From contig JBAOIG010000005.1 in the NCBI GenBank assembly GCA_037045155.1, positions 744,001 to 808,000 of the forward strand: a DNA stretch of 64,000 nucleotides, written 5' to 3'. The DNA is from Thermomicrobiales bacterium. Its GTDB lineage: Bacteria; Chloroflexota; Chloroflexia; Thermomicrobiales; CFX8. Below the pieces are notes generated by a model. That model had not been told where the DNA came from and did no database searches. It worked only from the letters and a program-made list of their open reading frames with translations. Positions 50,357-59,059 of this stretch are shown in pieces (the stretch's first letter is position 1; each line of letters begins with the position of its first letter). Both the position numbers and the translations under genes were made by a program.

Positions 50357-51295
50357 ATGACCGCATCAGCCCGTAAGGTGCGCGTCGCCGTAGTCCAGGC
50401 AGCGTCGGTGATGTTCGACCGCGAGGCGACGGTCGAGAAGGCAGTCGGACTGATCGCCGAGGCGGCGGCCGGCGGCGCGCGGCTGGTCGTCTTTCCCGAG
50501 GCGCTCGTGCCGGCTTATCCCCGCGGCCTCAGCTTCGGCTCCATCGTCGGCAACCGCAGCGATGAGGGGCGCAGGATCTACGCCCGCTATCTCAACAACG
50601 CCGTCGTGATCCCATCTCCGGCAACCGATCGGCTAGGGCAGGCAGCCCGCGAGGCGGGCGTCTGGCTGGCGATCGGCGTGATCGAGCGCGAGCCGGCCGG
50701 CGGGACGCTCTACTGCACGCTGCTCTACTTCGGACCGGACGGCGCGATTCTCGGCAAGCACCGCAAGCTGAAGCCGACGGCCTCTGAGCGGCTGATCTGG
50801 GGCGAGGGAGACGGCAGCACGATGCCGGTGCTGGAGACCGAGATCGGGCGGATCGGCGGGCTGATCTGCTGGGAGAACTACATGCCGCTGGCGCGGGCCG
50901 CGCTCTACCAGAAGGGCATTGAGCTCTACCTCGCGCCAACCGCTGACGCTCGTGAGCGCTGGCAGGCGACGATGCGTCACGTCGCGCTGGAGGGGCGCTG
51001 CTTCGTGCTGGCCTGCAACCAGTACACGACGAAGAGCATGTACCCGACCGACCTTGGACCGGAGGCGCTGAGCGACCTCGAACAGCAGCCGGAGGTGCTC
51101 TGCCGCGGCGGCAGCGCGATCATCTCGCCACTCGGCGATTACCTGGCCGGCCCGCTCTACGACGGTGAGGGCATCCTCTACGCCGACCTCGACCACGACG
51201 ACCTGGCGGCCTCGCGCTTCGACTTCGATCCCGTCGGTCACTATGCCCGGCCGGACGTCTTCACCCTTACTGTCGACGAGACGGCGCGCTGGTAG
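50357..51295 (+). CDS. Nitrilase / carbon-nitrogen hydrolase
   Basis: A 312-residue member of nitrilase branch 1. The second ATG (50357) is chosen because GGAG lies 7 nt before it, whereas the first ATG (50351) is only 1 nt from that site. The catalytic triad is Glu48 (FPEALVPAYPRG), Lys137 (KHRKLKPT) and Cys171 (GGLICWENYMPL). The ENYMPL context is that of true nitrilases and cyanide hydratases. It should hydrolyse an organic nitrile to acid and ammonia. It leads a run of three same-strand genes with a formyltransferase and an LLM monooxygenase. Confidence 0.93.
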   Translation: MTASARKVRVAVVQAASVMFDREATVEKAVGLIAEAAAGGARLVVFPEALVPAYPRGLSFGSIVGNRSDEGRRIYARYLNNAVVIPSPATDRLGQAAREAGVWLAIGVIEREPAGGTLYCTLLYFGPDGAILGKHRKLKPTASERLIWGEGDGSTMPVLETEIGRIGGLICWENYMPLARAALYQKGIELYLAPTADARERWQATMRHVALEGRCFVLACNQYTTKSMYPTDLGPEALSDLEQQPEVLCRGGSAIISPLGDYLAGPLYDGEGILYADLDHDDLAASRFDFDPVGHYARPDVFTLTVDETARW

Positions 51296-51368
51296 CGGCG
51301 AGGAGCGTGGGGGAGCGAGTTGGTGCTACGATGACCACTTGGCGGTTGGCTCGATGCAGGAGACGATG

Positions 51369-52298
51369 ATGGTGAACGATCTACCCCTCGTCCCTCATTC
51401 CCCGCCCGCCATCCCTCCGCCCTGGCGCGTCGTGCTGTTTACCGACTTCGCCGGCGAGGCGGTCATCATGGCCCGGCAGCTGCTGGAGGCAATGGGCCAC
51501 AAGCTGGTCGGCATCGTCACCTCGCCGGGGCCGAGGGGGCGCGGGCGGGGCACGCATCTGGACATCGTCGCGGCCGCGCCACGCGGGACGGACGTGCTCG
51601 TCTCGAATCGTCCGGCGCATTGGGCGGCGATGCTCGCGCCACTGCGGCCGGATCTGATCGTCTCCGCGTCGTTCCCGTGGGTCATCCCCGACGACGTGAT
51701 CGCGCTGCCCCGGCTGGGGGCGATCAACCTGCACGGCGGCCTGCTGCCGGAGCGGCGCGGCCCGAACAGCTTCGGCTGGGCGTATCGACTGGGCGATCCG
51801 GAGGTTGGGTTTACCGTCCACTGGCTCGAATCCGGTCTCGACACCGGGCCGATCCTGGGCCAGCTTCGCGTGCCGACCGGCGATGGATACTTCGATGAGC
51901 TGCTTCCGACGCTGTTCGCGCAACTGCCGGGGCTGATGGCAGGAGCGTTGGCGAAGGTCGCGGCCGGCGACTCGGGTGCGTTGCAAGACGAGACGCAGGC
52001 GTTCTATGCCGGCGACTTCGACGAGGAGTACCGCCTGATCGACTGGACGCGGCCGGCCGGTGAGGTCCACAACCAGTGTCGCGCCTGGATGGCGCTCGGT
52101 CGGGGAGGCAATCCCGGCGCGATTGGCGTCGGCGATGGCCTGCCTGTCCGTCTGATGCGGACGCGCACTGTCCCCGGCGACCCCGCCGCTTCCGCCGGCA
52201 CGCTGCTCGCGCGCGACGGCGATATGCTGACGGTGCAGTGTGGTGACGGGGCGCTATTGGTGCTGGAGCACGCGCCGGTGGCGGCCCCGGCTGAATGA
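51369..52298 (+). CDS. Formyltransferase family protein (Fmt/ArnA-like fold)
   Basis: A 309-residue protein. ATG 51369 sits 5 nt after GGAGA; adjacent ATGs at 51354 and 51366 are less well placed. The catalytic set is complete: Asn120 and His122 in AINLHGGLLPERRG, and Asp158 in SGLDTGPIL. The N-terminal half is a Rossmann-like formyl-THF fold (VVLFTDFAGEAVIMARQLL) and the C-terminal half a barrel (FDEEYRLIDWTRPAGEVHNQCRAW) as in Fmt. The usual loop HPSLLP reads HGGLLP. It is unlikely to be the only Met-tRNA formyltransferase given the context; a sugar or small amine acceptor is possible. Confidence 0.85.
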   Translation: MVNDLPLVPHSPPAIPPPWRVVLFTDFAGEAVIMARQLLEAMGHKLVGIVTSPGPRGRGRGTHLDIVAAAPRGTDVLVSNRPAHWAAMLAPLRPDLIVSASFPWVIPDDVIALPRLGAINLHGGLLPERRGPNSFGWAYRLGDPEVGFTVHWLESGLDTGPILGQLRVPTGDGYFDELLPTLFAQLPGLMAGALAKVAAGDSGALQDETQAFYAGDFDEEYRLIDWTRPAGEVHNQCRAWMALGRGGNPGAIGVGDGLPVRLMRTRTVPGDPAASAGTLLARDGDMLTVQCGDGALLVLEHAPVAAPAE

Positions 52299-52311
52299 GG
52301 GAGTAGATTCC

Positions 52312-53325
52312 GTGAGCCTGTCGTTATCCGTCCTGGACCTGACCCCGGTGCCATCTGGCGTGACTGGCGCTCAGGCGTTGGCGAACACAATCGACCTCGC
52401 CCGTCATGCCGAGCGGCTGGGCTACCACCGCGTCTGGCTCGCAGAACATCACAACCTGCCGAGTGTCGCTTCATCCGCGCCGGAGATCATGATCGGCCAG
52501 ATCGGCCGCGAGACCTCGCGCATCCGCATCGGCTCCGGCGGCGTTATGCTGCCGAACCACTCGCCGCTGAAGGTGGCCGAGTGGTTCCGAGTGCTGGAGG
52601 GGCTCTTCCCCGGCCGGGTGGATCTCGGAATCGGCCGCGCGCCCGGCACTGACCAGATGACGGCGCTGGCGCTGCGCCGCTCGCGCGAGGCGGTGGTGTC
52701 CGATGACTTCCCTGCCCAGCTTGCCGAGCTCCTGGCCTTTGACACCGGCGCATTCCCCGAGAATCATCCGTTTCGATCGATCATCGCGATGCCGGCCGAT
52801 ATTGCCCTGCCGCCGATCTACCTGCTCGGCTCCAGCGGATACAGTGGCCACTACGCCGCCGTGATCGGCGTTGGCTTCGCCTTTGCCCATCACATCAACA
52901 ACCGCGATGCCGCCGAAGTAATGCGAACCTACCGGGCGAACTTCCAGCCCTCGGAACGGTTCAAGGCCCCATACGCGATCCTGGGGACTTCCGTCCTCTG
53001 CGCGGAGACGGACGAGGAGGCGGACGAGCTGGCCGTTTCGATGGACCTGTCGTTCCTGCGCATTCAGCGCAACGAGCGCGGGCCGCTGCCCAGTCCGGAG
53101 GATGTCGCGGCGTGGCAGCCGACGGCGGAGGAGCGCGAGCGCATCAAGGCGAACCGCGATCGCTTCACGATCGGCTCGCCCGCGACAGTGAAGGCGAAGA
53201 TCCTCGCCCTGGCTGAGGAGACCGGCGCCGACGAAGTGATGATCACCACCAGCGTCCACTCCCACGCCGCCCGCGTCCGCTCCTACGAGCTGATCGCCGA
53301 GGCGTTCGGGCTTGGCGAGGGCTGA
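52312..53325 (+). CDS. LLM-class flavin-dependent monooxygenase (alkanal monooxygenase-like)
   Basis: A 337-residue bacterial luciferase-family enzyme. GTG 52312 follows GAGGGAG at 8 nt and begins the family's usual LSLSVLDLTPVPSG. Characteristic stretches: RLGYHRVWLAEHHNLP, RIRIGSGGVMLPNHSPLKVAE, and LFPGRVDLGIGRAPGTDQM. These mark the MsnO8/LLM subgroup that uses reduced FMN. The gap to the formyltransferase is 13 bp, so the two are in one operon. Together with the nitrilase they may form a small catabolic unit; the substrate is unknown. Confidence 0.9.
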   Translation: MSLSLSVLDLTPVPSGVTGAQALANTIDLARHAERLGYHRVWLAEHHNLPSVASSAPEIMIGQIGRETSRIRIGSGGVMLPNHSPLKVAEWFRVLEGLFPGRVDLGIGRAPGTDQMTALALRRSREAVVSDDFPAQLAELLAFDTGAFPENHPFRSIIAMPADIALPPIYLLGSSGYSGHYAAVIGVGFAFAHHINNRDAAEVMRTYRANFQPSERFKAPYAILGTSVLCAETDEEADELAVSMDLSFLRIQRNERGPLPSPEDVAAWQPTAEERERIKANRDRFTIGSPATVKAKILALAEETGADEVMITTSVHSHAARVRSYELIAEAFGLGEG

Positions 53326-53339
53326 GGAGATTGAATCGG

Positions 53340-53610
53340 CTGTCAACGTCAAAATGGCATATACGTTGGCGCGACAGCCACCCCCGTTTCTTTGTCAGCT
53401 TGAGCGCGCACGCGAAAGATCTCTCATGCGTTGGACTGTATCGCGCGGGGGGAGATCCTTCACTGCGGTTCAGGATGACAAGACAAACAGGTGGCTGCCG
53501 ATCGGACAGTCTGACGTTGACAGCCCACTCAGGATGACGAAGGAACGGGTCAGTTTCCGTCATAGCCGGTTCGCCACTTTGACGTTGACAACCCATTGAG
53601 AGTGGGAGAT
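53340..53610. repeat. Repeat block with palindromic element and gttgacagccca motif
   Basis: One gtcagcttga...caggatgacaa element (about 53393-53480) is followed by three related tags of the form gac-gttgaca-cccact/attga (about 53340, 53512-53535, 53579-53600), the last two like the tag at 26240-26278. No gene was seen. Confidence 0.75.
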
Positions 53611-53649
53611 GAGCGCATTCAGCGTGTCGTCTCCCGCTTCTGCGACAGA

Positions 53650-53988
53650 TCATTGTCTCCAGACATGCATGAGCGCGCGATTGACAATGATGATGGCAGT
53701 CAATGCGATTGCTGCACCAGGGTGACCGGTTGCCAGTAGCGCCGCCACTCCGCTGCCGAAGACGGCGATCTCCACCAGCAGATGGGCCGGCCCGGACAGC
53801 GCGAACGACGCCTTCGGCGCGCCGAACAGCGTCCAGATCGCCGCGACCACTATGGTCGTCAGCATAGCCAGGCCGATTCGCGTGGTCTGGCTGTTCCCTG
53901 CCCGGTAGCCCCAATACCCGACCAGCGCCAGCACGCACAGCTCCAGCAGGAAACGGATCGCGAGGTTCGAGCTCTTCAGAATCCCCAT
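53650..53988 (-). CDS. YrdB-like small membrane protein (DUF2568)
   Basis: A 112-residue protein with four hydrophobic helices. The start ATG 53988 has GGAG 5 nt upstream; longer frames add only low-complexity residues. The family pattern is seen in SNLAIRFLLELCVLALVGYWGY, WTLFGAPKASFALSGPAHLLVEIAVFG (read as parts) and the end VNRALMHVWRQ. Function of the family is unknown; genes are scattered in Gram-positives and Chloroflexi. Confidence 0.8.
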   Translation of the reverse strand: MGILKSSNLAIRFLLELCVLALVGYWGYRAGNSQTTRIGLAMLTTIVVAAIWTLFGAPKASFALSGPAHLLVEIAVFGSGVAALLATGHPGAAIALTAIIIVNRALMHVWRQ

Positions 53989-54281
53989 GTTGTCTCCGAC
54001 TGCAATCAATGAATCCGCGCCGGTGGAATGGGCGGTAGTATCGCCGGAGTGAGAGGCATCTTGCGCGGCACAGCAGGCGAGATAGCCAGAGGCAGAATAC
54101 GCCGGGTAGTTGCGACTTCCAGCCGGCGCTGTGCGATGTATCATTCACGATCGAAGTAACCCTGAACCATCACACTCTGGACGGTCGATGAGCCAGGCCA
54201 CGTGGCGACGATGGCGTCTCGCTGCAAGCGGGTGCGTGTCTTCGCGAATCGCCGGCCGGGCGTGGGAAGGCGGAGCATGTC

Positions 54282-54962
54282 GTGGGAGTAGCAATTGCCA
54301 GCATGTTGCCGATGGCAGTGGCCGTCGCAGTCAGCCCGATCCAGATCATCGCCGTTATTCTAATATTGCTCTCCCCACGGGCAAAGACGGCCGGCCCGAC
54401 GTTCCTCATTGGTTGGCTCGTCGGAATGATCGTCATCGGCGGTCTGGCGCTGGCGCTATCCGACTCGATCGGGGTCGGCCGCAAGGCCAGCGGTCCATCG
54501 ACAATCGGCGCGCTGCTCCAACTGGCCCTTGGTGCATTGCTCCTGCTCCTCGCGGTGAAGCAGTGGCGCAGTTACAGATCGAAGACGGAGGAGAAAGCGC
54601 TGCCTGGATGGATGGCCGGGATCAGCAGCGCCTCGCCAATCCGGGCTGCCGGAATGGGCGCTGCGCTCTCTGGTGTGAACCCGAAGATCGTGGTGTTCAC
54701 CATCGGCGCCAGCGTTTCGATCGCCCAGGCCGGCGCGTCGACCGCCGTCGAGCTTGTCGCGCTCGCCATCTTCATCATCCTCGGCAGCATAACGGTGATC
54801 GTGCCGGTCACCTGGCGTCTGGCCTCGCCGGATCGGTCCAGCGCCGTGCTGGCGACGTGGCACGACTGGCTCGTCAGGAACAACGCCGTTGTGATGGCGA
54901 TCCTTCTGCTGGTGTTCGGCGCGCACCTGGTCGGCAACGGGGTTACCGCGCTGGTCAGCTGA
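54282..54962 (+). CDS. GAP/Sap family membrane protein (LysE-like superfamily)
   Basis: A 226-residue six-helix protein. The start GTG 54282 follows GGCGGAG at about 6 nt. It opens MGVAIASMLPMAVAVAVSPI, with the SPIQIIAVILIL helix, then FLIGWLVGMIVIGGLAL, a cytoplasmic loop with LPGWM, and the second-half motif ALSGVNPKIVVFTIGA, which mirrors the first-half SPI helix. Such inverted-repeat proteins export small molecules, for example lipid-linked compounds in mycobacteria (Gap/Sap). No partner enzyme is nearby. Confidence 0.85.
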   Translation: MGVAIASMLPMAVAVAVSPIQIIAVILILLSPRAKTAGPTFLIGWLVGMIVIGGLALALSDSIGVGRKASGPSTIGALLQLALGALLLLLAVKQWRSYRSKTEEKALPGWMAGISSASPIRAAGMGAALSGVNPKIVVFTIGASVSIAQAGASTAVELVALAIFIILGSITVIVPVTWRLASPDRSSAVLATWHDWLVRNNAVVMAILLLVFGAHLVGNGVTALVS

Positions 54963-55077
54963 ACAGCGCGCCCGGCTTGCCGCAGGCCTGGCTATCCACG
55001 TATTGCCAGCAGGGCAGGCCGGATATCATCGTGGTGAGCGTCGACACCGGACGATGGTCGACGAGCAGGAGACGATG

Positions 55078-55641
55078 ATGATCGACCATCTCGCAATTGC
55101 GACGGTAACGGCCACACTCGTCGATCTGTTGCGCGGGCCAGTCCAGACGGCTGTTGCTGGCGCGACGGTCTGGCCCGACTGGCCACCGGGCGAGGATGCC
55201 GTGCCGGTTGACCCGGAGGCGCGCGTCTTCCTCTATAGCGTTCAGCCGAGCGCCGTTGCGCGCAACAGCATCCAGCCCGATTTGGCCTTTGTTGCGCTCG
55301 ATCTCGACTATCTGCTGACCTTCTATGGCGATGAACGCGCGTTCGAGCCGCAGCGCATGCTCGGCAGCGTCCTCCGGGAATTGCACGCTCGCCCTGTCCT
55401 CGGGCGTGACGATATTCGACGGATGGTTGCGGCCGGGGTAGCCGCCGATCCGGCATTCCCGCTCGCGAAGGCTGGCTTCGTGGATCAGCCCGAACTGGTG
55501 CGATTGAGGCAACTCACGCTCGGCCCCGCCGACATGGCCATGCTGTGGTCGTCGTTCTTCCGCTCCGCCTACCGGTTGTCGGTTGCCTGTCGAGCGTCGG
55601 TCGTCCTCGCCAGCACGGCTGATGCGCCCGAGCCAACGTAG
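55078..55641 (+). CDS. DUF4255 (Pvc16-like) protein
   Basis: A 187-residue protein. ATG 55078 (or 55075) lies a few bases after AGGAGA. The DUF4255 pattern is visible: IATVTATLVDLLRGPVQ near the start, VFLYSVQPSAVARN, FVALDLDYLLTFYGDERAFEPQRMLGSVL in parts, and a C-terminal MLWSSFFRSAYRLSVACRASVVL. In photorhabdus-virulence-cassette and related contractile injection systems this family (Pvc16) is a tail-terminator or cap component. Here no sheath, tube, baseplate or AAA+ gene is present in the window. A BNR gene and related small genes face it on the other strand. Function in isolation is unknown. Confidence 0.75.
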   Translation: MIDHLAIATVTATLVDLLRGPVQTAVAGATVWPDWPPGEDAVPVDPEARVFLYSVQPSAVARNSIQPDLAFVALDLDYLLTFYGDERAFEPQRMLGSVLRELHARPVLGRDDIRRMVAAGVAADPAFPLAKAGFVDQPELVRLRQLTLGPADMAMLWSSFFRSAYRLSVACRASVVLASTADAPEPT

Positions 55642-55765
55642 CCAGCGAGCGCGCAGTGGCGGGGCAGCGTCGCCCTCTGCCTACCCGACATCAGAAGCGT
55701 AGGGAATCCCACAGGGGACACTGGCTCCGGTTTCCGCCAGTGCCCCCGCACATCACTGCGTAGTG

Positions 55766-56008
55766 TCAGCCGGCGTCGGTTGGGACGGGCGCGGCGCCGG
55801 CCGAGAGCGCGCCGGCCACCTCGTCTGTTGACATCTCTGGCGCCGTCTCTCCGCCGCCCCCGGCAAGCGGGGCCGCCGGCCCGGCGCTGATCGCGCCGAG
55901 CTCCACCGGCGCTTCAGTTGTGGCAGAAGCTGCCGGGCCAGTCCGCGTCACGCTGATCTCGGCCGGGGCTGGTGTCCGAGGCTCGTCGATCTCGATGACG
56001 ATCCGCAT
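55766..56008 (-). CDS. Small Pro/Ala/Gly-rich protein, unknown
   Basis: An 80-residue protein whose ATG 56008 follows GGAGGA at 6 nt. It opens MRIVIEIDEP, a short beta strand, and the rest is a disordered Ala/Pro/Gly/Thr-rich tail with acidic residues. No family was recognised. It ends a minus-strand run after the BNR gene and the free C-terminal module; its ribosome binding site lies just after the stop of the gene before it. Confidence 0.55.
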   Translation of the reverse strand: MRIVIEIDEPRTPAPAEISVTRTGPAASATTEAPVELGAISAGPAAPLAGGGGETAPEMSTDEVAGALSAGAAPVPTDAG

Positions 56009-56022
56009 GGCTTGTCCTCCGA

Positions 56023-56280
56023 TCACGCGTTCATGACCGCGTAGCGGCCTTCGAAGGTGACATTCTGGTTCGTGAGGTTCTTGACCGTGATCCAGTACGT
56101 ACAGTTGGCGGCGGAGGCCCGTTCGACCGCGACATCCCAGTCGATCTGTGGCGCGCCAGTCCGTGGTGACGTAGGCGCCATGTACCAGACGACGTGCCAG
56201 GTGGCCGGCCAGTTGAAAGTGAACCAGCGTTGGGTCTGGTTGGCTGCGAGTGATCCTGTGAATTGCATTCCTGTATGCAT
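56023..56280 (-). CDS. Free-standing 85-residue module, paralogue of the BNR protein's C-terminus
   Basis: An 85-residue protein; ATG 56280 follows GCAGGAGGG at 5 nt. The sequence TQRWFTFNWPATWHVVW ... GAPQIDWDVAVERA ... TYWITVKNLTNQNVTFEGRYAV is the same module as the last about 80 residues of the upstream BNR protein, with strong residue identity. It is probably a beta-sandwich. The two genes are 24 bp apart on the same strand. A carbohydrate- or protein-binding role, or assembly with the large protein, is inferred. Confidence 0.7.
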   Translation of the reverse strand: MHTGMQFTGSLAANQTQRWFTFNWPATWHVVWYMAPTSPRTGAPQIDWDVAVERASAANCTYWITVKNLTNQNVTFEGRYAVMNA

Positions 56281-56304
56281 GTCAACCCTCCTGCTCGCGC
56301 GTCG

Positions 56305-58878
56305 CTAGTAGTAGCTGAGGATGCAGTAGCGACCCTCGAATGTCACCGGACTGGCTGTGAGATTGGTGACGCTGATCCAGTAGGTGATGAACTCGGCGTT
56401 TGCGCGCTCCACCTGCACGTTCCATCTCACCTGCGGCGCGCCGCTTTGCGCGGTCGTCGACATGACCGTCCAGACGATGTGCCAGGTGGCCGGCCAGTTG
56501 AAGGTGAACCAGCGCTGGGTCTGTTGCGCGTTGAGCGTGCCGGTCCACTGGACACCGCAGACCGGCTGCTGGAGCTCGCCATCTACCGCGATCTCCCAGA
56601 CGCTGCGGTTGCGTGTTCCCGCCCGGAGCAGCCGTGCGTGCCGGTGGTAAATCAGGTCGACGACCAGCATGTTCGGCAGCCCATTGGAGAATGACGACCA
56701 GCTCGCGCCGCCGTTGAATGACTGGTAGACGCCGACATCGGCCGCGACCCAGACACGATTCGGGTTGCCGGGGTCGACCTCGACGGCGTTCATCGGCAGG
56801 CTCGGCAGCCCGGCTGAGCGATCGGTCCAGGAGCTACCGCCATCCGTCGACTGGAAGACGCGCCCGCCGCCGATCGTTGTGTGTGTCGCCCAGATCCGGT
56901 TGGTGTTGGTGGCATCGACATACAGGTCGCTGACCCAGGCGTTGGCGCGTGGACTTGTCAGCTCGGTCGGGCCATTCCATGCCGAGCCGTTCCAGCTGAT
57001 TCGGAAGATGCGTCCATTGTAGGTTCCGATGTAGACGAGATCCGGCGTCGGCACGTACATCGCGCTGGCGACGATCCGATTCGGGAGCGCGAATTGCGCC
57101 CAGTGATCCCCGTTATCGCGCGAGACAAAGACGGACTCGCCGGCCTGTGCGATGGTATCGCCGCGCCCGTCGACGGGCGGGTAGAAGAGCTGCCGATAGA
57201 CGTTGGGATCGCGTGAGGCCGTCGGGATCCACTTCCAGGTCTGGCCACGGTCGGTAGATCGGTCGAGGCCCATGTAGAAGTACGAGTGGAAGATCATGTT
57301 CGGGTCGATCGAGTTGACAGCACAATCCCCGCCGTCACCGTCGGCGATGTGGTCCCAGGTGGCGCCGCCGGGGTAGCTGATGGTGCCGTTGTCCTGCGTG
57401 CCGCCCATGAGCCAACGCGCAGAACCGGGGTCCTGGGCCATGTACTCGATCTCGGCGATGGCCAGGCCCGCGTTGAGTGACTGCCAGTTCACCCCGCGGT
57501 TTGGCGAGCGGTACAGCCCGCCGTCATTACCAGCGAAGATCGTGTTCGGATCGGTTGGATGGAACGTGATCGCGTGCTGGTCGGGATGGATGCTGTCACC
57601 GGACTGCTTCGCCGAGATTGTCGTCCAGGCCCAATTGCTGCCGGACAAGTCTCCACGATGGACCTCGATCGCTCCGAGATACACCTGTGTATCCACATCT
57701 GGCGCGGCGGCGACATACCAGTCGTACCATGCCTGACCGGTGCTGAGGTCGCCGGGTGTCGAGATACGCTGCCAGACGCCGCGAGGACCGCGACGATACA
57801 GGTAAGCCGCGTTTCCTGCCGCGCCAAACGCGTACGCCACGGCTGGATTCGACCGCGCATGGTCGACTGCGAGTCGGTTCCAACTGGCCGGCACGTTCGG
57901 CAGATTGACGATCGCCCAGGACTGTCCGCTATCGGCGGAGCGATACAGCCCGTCCGAGCAGGCCGCGAGCACCTCGGCAGACGCACCGCCGGCCGGGTGC
58001 ATTGAGATCGACCAGACACGGGCAGTGCGACGCTGGGTCCAGCTGGCGCCGCCGTCTGACGATGTGAAGAGGCCGCTGGTCGTGGCTGCGAGGAGGTGGT
58101 TGCTGTCGGCGGGATCGACGATCAGATCGTGGAAACCCGAGCCAACGAACGGCGCGGCAGCCTGGACAGCCCAGGTGGCGCCGCCATCCGTCGAGCGCAG
58201 CACTCCTGCGCCGAGGCCGGCGTAGAAATCCCCTTCTCCTGTGCCAGCGTAGACGACGTTCGGCGAATGGGGGTCGAAACCGATCGCGCCGGTCGTGAGT
58301 GTTGGCATGCGGTCGGCTCGCGGCGTCCAGGTTTGCCCGCCGTCCCGCGTTTCCCAGATGCCGCCGCCGGCCGAGCCACAAAGGATGTGGTTGCCGTTCG
58401 ACGGATCGACGGCGACGGCCGATACCCGCCCGGCGACATCGATGCGACTGGCGCCGTAGGTCTGGCCGTTCGGGATGCGTAGCGGACCGATCAGACGCCA
58501 CACCGGAGGACGGATCAGCGTGGCCGCAGGCGGTAGAGCGGCGTCCGGCGCCCCACGAGGCTGGGTCTCGGTCGTCTCGAGTATCTGGGCTGCCTCGATG
58601 TACATCTGAGCGACTGCCGCGGCATCGAATGATCCCGCGTCCTCCTCGGTCATCTCCGCGCGAGATTTCGTGACCGGGGGGCTAGTCTCGCCATCAGGTT
58701 CCGTTGGAGGGGCTGCGCGCGTGCGCGGTGGAGCTTCAATGATCGGCGCGTTGACTGCAAATCCGCGCTGGTCGCTGAAGAGCAGGAGGCGGTCAAGGAC
58801 TTTTCCGTTGGACTCCTCGGTCTCGGTCGTCTGTTCCGCGCGAGGTGGTCCGGCAGTGTCGAGGCGAGGGATTCTCAT
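56305..58878 (-). CDS. BNR/sialidase-like propeller protein with C-terminal WFTFNWPA module
   Basis: An 857-residue protein. ATG 58878 is 7 nt after AAGGAG. The first about 130 residues are charged and Pro-rich, without a signal peptide. A BNR propeller (about 145-760) follows, with GIWETRDGGQTWTPR, GVLRSTDGGATW, GLYRSADSGQSWA, GVYQSFNGGASW and similar. The last about 80 residues are the module opening TQRWFTFNWPATWHIVW, also present as a free gene downstream. It heads a three-gene minus-strand run (propeller, free module, small Pro/Ala-rich protein) that faces a DUF4255 gene. Absence of a signal peptide with an extracellular-type fold suggests delivery by another route; this is inference. 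Confidence 0.82.
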   Translation of the reverse strand: MRIPRLDTAGPPRAEQTTETEESNGKVLDRLLLFSDQRGFAVNAPIIEAPPRTRAAPPTEPDGETSPPVTKSRAEMTEEDAGSFDAAAVAQMYIEAAQILETTETQPRGAPDAALPPAATLIRPPVWRLIGPLRIPNGQTYGASRIDVAGRVSAVAVDPSNGNHILCGSAGGGIWETRDGGQTWTPRADRMPTLTTGAIGFDPHSPNVVYAGTGEGDFYAGLGAGVLRSTDGGATWAVQAAAPFVGSGFHDLIVDPADSNHLLAATTSGLFTSSDGGASWTQRRTARVWSISMHPAGGASAEVLAACSDGLYRSADSGQSWAIVNLPNVPASWNRLAVDHARSNPAVAYAFGAAGNAAYLYRRGPRGVWQRISTPGDLSTGQAWYDWYVAAAPDVDTQVYLGAIEVHRGDLSGSNWAWTTISAKQSGDSIHPDQHAITFHPTDPNTIFAGNDGGLYRSPNRGVNWQSLNAGLAIAEIEYMAQDPGSARWLMGGTQDNGTISYPGGATWDHIADGDGGDCAVNSIDPNMIFHSYFYMGLDRSTDRGQTWKWIPTASRDPNVYRQLFYPPVDGRGDTIAQAGESVFVSRDNGDHWAQFALPNRIVASAMYVPTPDLVYIGTYNGRIFRISWNGSAWNGPTELTSPRANAWVSDLYVDATNTNRIWATHTTIGGGRVFQSTDGGSSWTDRSAGLPSLPMNAVEVDPGNPNRVWVAADVGVYQSFNGGASWSSFSNGLPNMLVVDLIYHRHARLLRAGTRNRSVWEIAVDGELQQPVCGVQWTGTLNAQQTQRWFTFNWPATWHIVWTVMSTTAQSGAPQVRWNVQVERANAEFITYWISVTNLTASPVTFEGRYCILSYY

Positions 58879-59059
58879 CGGCGCACTCCTTCGAGTTGCA
58901 AGGGAGTCCGCTGTCGTCCTGTTCGATCTCGTCATCACAGGCTGGCGGCGGAGTTTGTGGTCGGCGTGCGTCCTCAAATTGTCGCAAGCGTTCTAACGGC
59001 TTGTCGATTGGCTTGTCGCTCGGCCTTTCTTCGTTTGGTTCGTCCGGTCGCCGGGTCAT
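58793..59059 (-). CDS. Possible small acidic/hydrophilic protein upstream of the BNR gene
   Basis: An 88-codon frame with a strong GGGAGG 7 nt before ATG 59059. It opens MTRRPDEPNEERPSDKPIDK and is highly charged, with no helix or family match. It overlaps the start of the BNR gene by 86 bp in another frame, so either this is a leader peptide-like gene coupled to the BNR gene, or only the ribosome binding site is accidental. Confidence 0.4.
   Translation of the reverse strand: MTRRPDEPNEERPSDKPIDKPLERLRQFEDARRPQTPPPACDDEIEQDDSGLPCNSKECADENPSPRHCRTTSRGTDDRDRGVQRKSP

Noticed and set aside
54110..55078. 322-codon + strand frame over the GAP-like gene
   Set aside because: Arg/Gly-rich shadow; the GAP-like frame has clear helices and a ribosome binding site.
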